NCBI GenBank assembly: GCA_026398575.1
Contig: JAPLSP010000676.1
Coordinates: 1-12,420 of the forward strand
Direction of reading: 5' to 3'
DNA: 12,420 nt
DNA from: Candidatus Sumerlaeota bacterium
GTDB lineage: Bacteria; Sumerlaeota; Sumerlaeia; JADFCT01
Below, piece after piece: positions 7,440 through 12,420 of the stretch. A program made the translations under genes and the position numbers. Position 1 is the first letter of the stretch. Each line of letters starts with the position of its first letter. The notes under the pieces were generated by a model. It worked only from the letters and a program-made list of their open reading frames with translations, did not search any database and was not told the DNA's origin.

Positions 7440-7445
7440 ATTATA
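7440..7445 (-). promoter_or_regulatory. -10 box upstream of the sigma factor gene
   Basis: A perfect TATAAT on the minus strand, followed by CCACCG and then the ATG at 7433. Transcription would begin about 7 bases after the box, at or next to the A of the start codon, which would give a leaderless message. No good -35 element is seen 16-18 bases upstream (TCGAGG at 17), so the promoter is either weak, activated, or not used. Confidence 0.4.
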
Positions 7446-7507
7446 TGACAATTATTTTTCGCCCTCGAATGTTTTTTTGCATCAAATTTTTTCAAACTCC
7501 GTTAAGG

Positions 7508-7606
7508 CATTATCATGCGCCGAGCGACAATATGTTGTCGTTTGCTGTAATCCGTTTAATCTTTTAATCCGTGGTGGCCTTTCTTACCACGGATTAAAAG
7601 GATTAA
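7508..7606. repeat. Intergenic palindrome-hairpin module, copy 2
   Basis: Contains CGACAATATGTTGTCG (7525-7540), a 16-bp palindrome with one imperfect pair. It is followed by a long hairpin whose arms are 7556-7575 and 7586-7606: about 20 bp with one bulged G, centred on AATCCGTGGT/ACCACGGATT and a 10-base loop. It has the same orientation and order of parts as copy 1. It lies 75 bases upstream of the sigma gene ATG, between the divergent sigma and M60 genes, where a simple terminator is not expected. Confidence 0.7.
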
Positions 7607-7736
7607 CCCGATTTTGTGTTGCGAAGTGGCATACTTTTGCAGCCGGAGTTTGGAAAAATCCTAACTCTCATCGGCAAATTACGCCTTGACCGCTCCCGCA
7701 ATTCTCTGATTCACTACTCAAAGATTTTTGCATTAA

Positions 7737-7750
7737 AGGCATGTATGCCT
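7737..7750. promoter_or_regulatory. Short palindrome upstream of the M60 gene
   Basis: AGGCAT-GT-ATGCCT is a perfect 6+6 inverted repeat in an A+T-rich stretch, 91 bases before the M60 peptidase start. It has the form of a dimeric regulator site but matches no operator I can name. Confidence 0.3.
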
Positions 7751-7775
7751 AAACTTTATACTCAAAATATATTAA

Positions 7776-7817
7776 AATAGGCCAAAACTACCTGCTAGAA
7801 CATCAAATTGGCCTATT
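7776..7817. promoter_or_regulatory. Inverted repeat overlapping the -10 region of the M60 gene
   Basis: AATAGGCCAA (7776-7785) and TTGGCCTATT (7808-7817) are perfect 10-bp arms around a 22-base spacer. The right arm runs into the TATAAT at 7817-7822. A bound dimer or tetramer would cover the promoter, so an operator is plausible; if transcribed from farther upstream it could instead form a leader hairpin. Confidence 0.45.
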
Positions 7818-7822
7818 ATAAT
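7817..7822 (+). promoter_or_regulatory. -10 box of the M60 peptidase gene
   Basis: TATAAT 20 bases before the ATG at 7842, giving a predicted leader of about 13 bases with an AGGA ribosome site at 7832-7835. No clear -35 hexamer is present 16-18 bases upstream (around 7794-7800), which would fit an activator-dependent promoter. Confidence 0.4.
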
Positions 7823-7841
7823 TTCTCAATTAGGAAAAACT

Positions 7842-10187
7842 ATGAAAAACTGCGTTTGTCGCCTTTGCCTATGCTTCATTAGCGTTTGGTGCATTAATTC
7901 GAGCCAAGCGCAGCGGACAACTTCCTCATCGGTCATAGCGCTTCCAACCGAAGCCATGATCGCCAAAGATCGCGAGCGCCTGCTTGAAGGCGTTCAGGAA
8001 ATCGCCGCTCCCGGCGTTCCCGGTCCGCTAAGCATTTTTGGCGACCAAGCGTTTCCCGTCATCGCAGGCAAAATGGGTAAGGGCGCTTATGCGCCCGTTG
8101 TCGCCGCTGTGCGCGCCAATAATTACCGCGTTGTCGCATTCGGCCATAATGGCTATTTCGGCAAGGACGCCCTGAGCCAGGCCGATACGGGCCGTTTGAT
8201 GGAAAACGTGATTCGATGGGGCACCCGCGATGGCCGCCCGGCGCCGCGCATTGCCGCCATTGGGCTCAAGGATTTCGTCACTTGGCTGAAAGGACGCGGG
8301 TTTTCGGCTGAAGAGATCGGCGGTGCCAATTGGACGTTGCGCCTCAAGGAATTCGACGTCGTTTGTTGCGCCCCCAGCGATCTGAGAGACAATGAAATTG
8401 AAAGCCTTCGGCAGTTCATGACCGGCGGCGGCGGGCTGGTGTGCGCCAACCTGGGCTGGGGATGGCTCCAGACTCACAGCGGCAAGCGCATCACGGATAT
8501 GCCCGGCAACCGCATGCTGGAAGCGACCGGTATTTTATGGAGCGACGGAACGCTGGAGCGCACCTCGGAGAAGGGCTATCAGGCGCGCGGCGCCTCGCTT
8601 GAATTGACGCAGGCCAGCCGCGCGCTCGAAGCCATCGCGGATTCTTCAGACGGCAAAAGCAGACGCAACCCGAGCGAACTGGCGCAGGCTTCGGCTTCGA
8701 TAACACGCGCGATCCGCACCCTGTCGCCCGACGAAAAAATATTGCGTCCCAAACTGGCCGAGTTGAAGACGCGCTATAAGGACGGCATCGTCCCGACGGA
8801 CAAAAATCCCGTCACTGCCAAAGACCCGCTCAAGCGCCTGATCTTGACGATGCAGATGGAGGAAGTGAAGGATTTGCCGCCCGAACGCGTCACAGCGCAT
8901 CCGGCGGGCGATTCGTTTCCTGGCGCAATTCCAGCGGGCGCCGAGCGCATCGCCGCCGCGCCCATTGAGGTGGACACGAGCGTTCCGGCATGGCACAGCA
9001 CGGGCCTTTACGCGGCGCCGGGACAAATCATCACAGTCGAGGCGCCCGCCGGCCTGGACGCCAAGACAGGCATCAAGGTTCGTATCGGCGCGCATAACGA
9101 TCATTTATGGGAGTTGGATAAATGGACGCGCTGCCCGGAGATTTGCCGCATCTTCCCCATCGCCGGTGCGGGCGCATACGCGCGCGCCGATAGCGGAGCG
9201 AATGCGGAGCGAGGCGCAGGGGCCGGCGTTGCCGCCATGACTAAAGCTGCCAATGCATTCGGCGGGCCCATTTACATCGAGGTTCCGAACAACTGCAAAC
9301 TGGGAAAAGTAACGTTGACGATTCGCAACGGCGTCGCCGCGCCTTACTTTGTCCGGGATAAAACCTCGCGCGAAGAATGGATCGCAAAAATCCGCAACCG
9401 CCCGGCGCCCTGGGCCGAACTCGAAGGACATAATCTCATTCTGACCGTGCCTTCCGAGGTGGTTCGCACGCTCGACGATCCCGAGGCTTTGATGAAATTC
9501 TGGGACGACGTTCTGGACGCCGACGCGGACATGAGCGCGCGTCCCAAGCTGCGCGAGCGGCCCGAACGCATGGTCACCGACCGCCAGATCAGCGCCGGAT
9601 ACATGCATGCCGGCTACCCCATCATGACGTGGCTCGACGTGATCCGCGCCATCGTGGATTTGAGCAAACTCAAGAACGGGCGCAACGATTGGGGCTTCTT
9701 CCACGAACTGGGACACAATCATCAATCCGGCGATTGGACCTTCGCGGGCACGGGCGAAGTTACCGAGAATCTTTTTTCGCTCTATTGCCTGGAGACCGTC
9801 GTCAAAGCGCCCCCCAAGGACTTCCACTCCAATTGCACCCCCGAAGCCCGCGTGAAACAGACGAAGGCTTATTTCGCAAAACCGCCCCAAAGTCGCGAGC
9901 TCTTTGACGATCCGTTCGTCGGGCTGCTGCCGTATCAGCAACTCCGCGACGCCTTCGGATGGGACGCCTACAAGAAAGTCTTCGCCGAATATCGCGCGCT
10001 GCCCGCCTCCGAGCGCCCCAAGACCGACGAAGAAAAACGCGATCAATGGCTCATCCGCTTTTCCAAAGCCGTGGGAAAAAATCTCGGGCCGTTCTTCCAG
10101 ACCTGGGGCCTCAAGACTTCCGAGAAAGCCCGCGCTTCGGTGGCGAATCTACCTGCTTGGATGCAGGAAAACTTCCCGCCAAAATAG
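7842..10187 (+). CDS. Secreted TCAF-like M60 (enhancin-type) zinc metallopeptidase
   Basis: A 781-residue exported protein. Residues 1-23 are a signal peptide ending SSQA. Residues about 35-240 look like the glutamine-amidotransferase-like domain found at the N-terminus of TCAF/FAM115 proteins, with GGGGLVCANLGWGW at 195-208; no catalytic Cys nucleophile site was identified, as in that family. Residues 245-375 are a charged helical linker. From about 381 (VPAWHSTGLYAAPGQ) the M60 region begins, with PAPWAELEGHNLILTVPSE in its middle. The zinc site is HELGHNHQ at 621-628 (His621, Glu622, His625), with Glu639 in GEVTENLFSLY as third ligand. This is the gluzincin pattern of M60. The last 100 residues (LPYQQLRDAFGWDAYKKVF) match the usual end of the domain. 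Known M60 members cleave O-glycosylated mucin-type proteins; the same substrate class is inferred here. AGGA lies 6 bases before the ATG. No obvious terminator follows. Confidence 0.88.
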   Translation: MKNCVCRLCLCFISVWCINSSQAQRTTSSSVIALPTEAMIAKDRERLLEGVQEIAAPGVPGPLSIFGDQAFPVIAGKMGKGAYAPVVAAVRANNYRVVAFGHNGYFGKDALSQADTGRLMENVIRWGTRDGRPAPRIAAIGLKDFVTWLKGRGFSAEEIGGANWTLRLKEFDVVCCAPSDLRDNEIESLRQFMTGGGGLVCANLGWGWLQTHSGKRITDMPGNRMLEATGILWSDGTLERTSEKGYQARGASLELTQASRALEAIADSSDGKSRRNPSELAQASASITRAIRTLSPDEKILRPKLAELKTRYKDGIVPTDKNPVTAKDPLKRLILTMQMEEVKDLPPERVTAHPAGDSFPGAIPAGAERIAAAPIEVDTSVPAWHSTGLYAAPGQIITVEAPAGLDAKTGIKVRIGAHNDHLWELDKWTRCPEICRIFPIAGAGAYARADSGANAERGAGAGVAAMTKAANAFGGPIYIEVPNNCKLGKVTLTIRNGVAAPYFVRDKTSREEWIAKIRNRPAPWAELEGHNLILTVPSEVVRTLDDPEALMKFWDDVLDADADMSARPKLRERPERMVTDRQISAGYMHAGYPIMTWLDVIRAIVDLSKLKNGRNDWGFFHELGHNHQSGDWTFAGTGEVTENLFSLYCLETVVKAPPKDFHSNCTPEARVKQTKAYFAKPPQSRELFDDPFVGLLPYQQLRDAFGWDAYKKVFAEYRALPASERPKTDEEKRDQWLIRFSKAVGKNLGPFFQTWGLKTSEKARASVANLPAWMQENFPPK

Positions 10188-10422
10188 TGCTGCAACCGTG
10201 CGAAAAAGAAAAATGAGCCTATTATGAAGCAGGCTTCGCCCAGAACGCATGAGAATCCCGGCACATGCGGCGGAGACGGGGACGTCATCTCATTTTTCGC
10301 TTGCGCCGCGCCTAAACTGCGCCAACGATACCGCCGCAGGATCAAGGCTGGCATGAAGGGTTATCTCACGGCGCCAAGAGAGAGACCGTTCGAGGCAAAG
10401 GCAGGCAAAAGGGAGGCGATTC

Positions 10423-12102
10423 ATGGCGCAACTTCAGTTCAAGGGAAAGGCGTTTGTCCAGAATTACCATCTGATGGTGAAGTATCATGAACTCGTCCCC
10501 GTCAAGGCAAAAAGTCTGACGGATAAGGTCAGCCTGCGCGACAACCTCATCATCCATGGCGACAACCTCAAGGCGCTGAAAGCCCTTCTGCCGCTTTACG
10601 CTCGCAAGATCAAGTGCGTGTACATTGACCCACCTTATAACACCGGCAACGAGGGCTGGATATATAATGACAAAGTCAATTCTCCGATGATGCAGGAGTG
10701 GTTGGGCAAGGTTGTTGACCGCGAAGATCTGACCCGCCACGACAAATGGCTCTGCATGATGTTACCTCGACTCAAGTTGCTCCGTGAGTTGATGACCGAA
10801 GACGGAGCAATATTCGTCAGCATCGATGATAACGAGATTCACCGCCTTCGGTCATTAATGGATGAGGTGTTCGGTGAGGAAAACCTCGTTTCTTGTGTTG
10901 CAGTAAAAGCAAATCCTAGAGGTCGGCAGTCGGACGAGCATATTGCGACCGTGCATGAGTATTGCCTTTGTTACTCAAAGAATGCTGAGTATCTCGAACT
11001 GAATGGATTGCCTTTAACTCCTGACGACATCGAAGAATTTGATCAAGAGGATCCAGATGGAAAGAAATGGCGTGAACTTGGACTTAGGCAGCGAGGGGCT
11101 GCGTCTTTGCGCGAAGATCGGCCAGATATGTGGTTCCCCATTTATGTAAACCCTGTTACAGGGGAGGTGAGTCTAAAACCCTCTTCCAAGCATTCTGTAG
11201 AGGTTGTGCCAAAAAAGTCAGATGGGCGACATGGTCGCTGGATGTGGAGCCCTAAGAAAGTGCAGGATGAGATAGAACGCGTTTACGCACGAACAATCAA
11301 GAAGCGACAAGAGTTTGATATCTTCATAAAGGACTATCTAGATCGTAACGGAGAACAAAGGACGACAAAACCTCGGTCCATGTGGATCGACGGTGACGTT
11401 AATACCGAGGCCGGAGGAAAGCTGCTTAAAGAAATCTTGGAGAAAAAGACAATAGACTATCCCAAGCCGGTTGGCTTGATTCGCCGCATAGTGCGTATCG
11501 CCTCAGAACCCAACTCAATCATTCTTGATTCCTTTGCAGGATCTGGTCCAACCGCGCAAGCCGTACTTGCCCAAAATGCTGAGGACGGTGGGAACCGCCG
11601 GTTTATTCTGATCGAATGCGAGGACTATGCGGACACCATCACAGCTGAACGTGTGCGGCGCGTCATCAAGGGCGTGCCATCGGCCAAGGATGCGGCGCTC
11701 AAAAAAGGGCTTGGCGGGACGTTCAGCTATTTCGAGCTCGGGAAGGCGATTGATCTCGATGGCCTCCTTTCGGGGAAGGCCATGCCCAGCTACGAAGAGC
11801 TTGCCCGCTACGTGTTCTACATAGCGACAGGCGAGGAGTTCGACGAAAGCAAGGTTGACCGAAAGCGCTGCTTTATTGGCGAGAGCCGCGGGCATCAGGT
11901 ATTCCTCTATTACGAACCGGATATTGAGGCTCTGAAGAATCTCGCGCTGACGTTGGACAGAGCCAAAGCCCTGCCGCCGCTCAAGAAAAACAAGCGGCGA
12001 CTGGTTTTCGCCCCGACGAAATTCCTCGATCAAGAATACCTTGACCATTTTCAAATAGACTTTGCGCAGTTGCCGTTCGAGATTTATGAGCTGGCGCGGT
12101 GA
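10423..12102 (+). CDS. mod: Type III restriction-modification DNA methyltransferase (Mod), adenine-specific
   Basis: A 559-residue beta-class N6-adenine methyltransferase, which protects and also specifies the recognition site of a type III system. Motif IV, DPPY, is at residues 69-72 (VYIDPPYNTGNEGWIYND), close to the N-terminus. The S-adenosylmethionine motif I is FAGSG at 371-375, within LDSFAGSGPTAQAV, where the more usual residue after the last Gly is Thr. The order IV before I defines the beta group. The target recognition domain lies between, roughly residues 150-340, and is rich in A+T in the DNA compared with both ends. Residues 400-559 are the C-terminal part seen in this family. 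The length is within the usual range. GGGAGG stands 6 bases before the ATG. The next gene starts 3 bases after the stop, so Mod and Res are made from one message. Confidence 0.93.
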   Translation: MAQLQFKGKAFVQNYHLMVKYHELVPVKAKSLTDKVSLRDNLIIHGDNLKALKALLPLYARKIKCVYIDPPYNTGNEGWIYNDKVNSPMMQEWLGKVVDREDLTRHDKWLCMMLPRLKLLRELMTEDGAIFVSIDDNEIHRLRSLMDEVFGEENLVSCVAVKANPRGRQSDEHIATVHEYCLCYSKNAEYLELNGLPLTPDDIEEFDQEDPDGKKWRELGLRQRGAASLREDRPDMWFPIYVNPVTGEVSLKPSSKHSVEVVPKKSDGRHGRWMWSPKKVQDEIERVYARTIKKRQEFDIFIKDYLDRNGEQRTTKPRSMWIDGDVNTEAGGKLLKEILEKKTIDYPKPVGLIRRIVRIASEPNSIILDSFAGSGPTAQAVLAQNAEDGGNRRFILIECEDYADTITAERVRRVIKGVPSAKDAALKKGLGGTFSYFELGKAIDLDGLLSGKAMPSYEELARYVFYIATGEEFDESKVDRKRCFIGESRGHQVFLYYEPDIEALKNLALTLDRAKALPPLKKNKRRLVFAPTKFLDQEYLDHFQIDFAQLPFEIYELAR

Positions 12103-12105
12103 TGT

Positions 12106-12420
12106 ATGCAGCTGAAGGAATACCAACGGCGGGCGCTGGAAACGATCAGGGCTTATCTTGAGCACTTGGCCGTTTGGCGCACGAAGGCCCAGGACAATCC
12201 CGACTTGGAGATTGAGTTCCCGTCCAAGGCGTGGGAGAAGGCCGGTATTCGCAGCCAGTGTCCGCCGCGCAAGAACGGCCTCGGACAGCCCCTGCCGGTC
12301 TTCTGCCTGAAAGTCCCGACGGGCGGCGGCAAGACCCTCCTGGCCGTGAAGACAATTGACCTTGTCAACGCAGTCTATCGCAAACGGCGAACGGGCCTCG
12401 TTCTCTGGATCGTCCCGACA
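12106..12420 (+). CDS. res: Type III restriction enzyme Res subunit (helicase-nuclease), N-terminal part
   Basis: Begins 3 bases after the mod stop and runs to the window edge, giving 105 residues. The N-terminal MQLKEYQRRALETI resembles the Q-motif of superfamily 2 helicases. The Walker A (motif I) is PTGGGKT at residues 71-77, followed by LVLWIVPT (motif Ia). In the family this ATPase drives sliding or translocation on DNA, and a C-terminal PD-(D/E)xK nuclease, outside this window, cuts the DNA. No separate ribosome site is needed, since reinitiation after mod is likely. Its position next to mod makes the assignment firm. Confidence 0.9.
   Translation, partial: MQLKEYQRRALETIRAYLEHLAVWRTKAQDNPDLEIEFPSKAWEKAGIRSQCPPRKNGLGQPLPVFCLKVPTGGGKTLLAVKTIDLVNAVYRKRRTGLVLWIVPT

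Noticed and set aside
9105..10046. Minus-strand open frame of 313 codons inside the M60 gene
   Set aside because: It lies opposite the catalytic HELGH region of a clearly coding plus-strand gene, has no ribosome site, and matches no family.
10209..10297. Inverted repeat AAAAATGAG/CTCATTTTT between the M60 and mod genes
   Set aside because: The arms are only 9 bp, rich in A+T and 71 bases apart, so could arise by chance; no terminator or mobile element could be built from them. Nothing else was recognised between 10188 and 10422 apart from the mod ribosome site.
10224..10490. Plus-strand open frame of 88 codons between M60 and mod
   Set aside because: It has no ribosome site, no recognisable domain, and overlaps the well-supported start of mod in another frame.

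Overview
The window looks like a chromosomal segment of an uncultured-type, GC-rich Gram-negative bacterium. The evidence is signal peptides with AxA-type ends, a periplasmic LTxxQ protein, GC-rich codons and strong GGAGG ribosome binding sites. The mix of a very long secreted repeat protein, an ECF sigma cassette and a TCAF-like M60 peptidase recalls Lentisphaerota/Kiritimatiellota-, Hydrogenedentota- or Sumerlaeota-like genomes. That placement is inferred from style, not from a marker gene.

Left edge (1-860): a minus-strand gene appears to start 8 bases from the edge behind a perfect Shine-Dalgarno. Next to it lies a decayed group II intron: the C-terminal maturase part of the intron protein (161-712, minus) and the 5' half of an RNA domain V (131-147). 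A 12-bp perfect hairpin at 763-796 is the probable terminator of the large gene that follows.

Centre (861-7433, all minus, reading right to left): an ECF sigma factor (7433-6849) overlaps a small single-pass membrane protein, a likely anti-sigma factor (6862-6494). After a 206-base gap come a secreted LTxxQ/CpxP-CnrX-like protein with proline-rich tails (6287-5397) and, 63 bases on, a 1490-residue secreted protein with nine InlB-B-like repeats and a beta-helix-like tail (5333-861). The order sigma, membrane protein, periplasmic LTxxQ protein resembles the parts of CnrH-CnrY-CnrX envelope-signalling systems. Two related non-coding modules (6392-6481 and 7508-7606), each a 16-bp palindrome plus a strong hairpin, sit upstream of the sigma gene and of the LTxxQ gene. 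They may link the two transcription units, or may be dispersed palindromic repeats.

Right (7842-10187, plus): a secreted TCAF-type protein with a glutamine-amidotransferase-like domain and an M60 (enhancin-like) metallopeptidase domain. It is preceded by a TATAAT box embedded in an inverted repeat. M60 enzymes act on glycoproteins such as mucins, so this points to degradation of, or attachment to, glycoprotein substrates.

Right edge (10423-12420, plus): a type III restriction-modification operon. Mod methyltransferase is complete; the Res helicase-nuclease is cut by the window edge. The central part of mod is visibly richer in A+T than its ends, as expected of an exchangeable target recognition domain.
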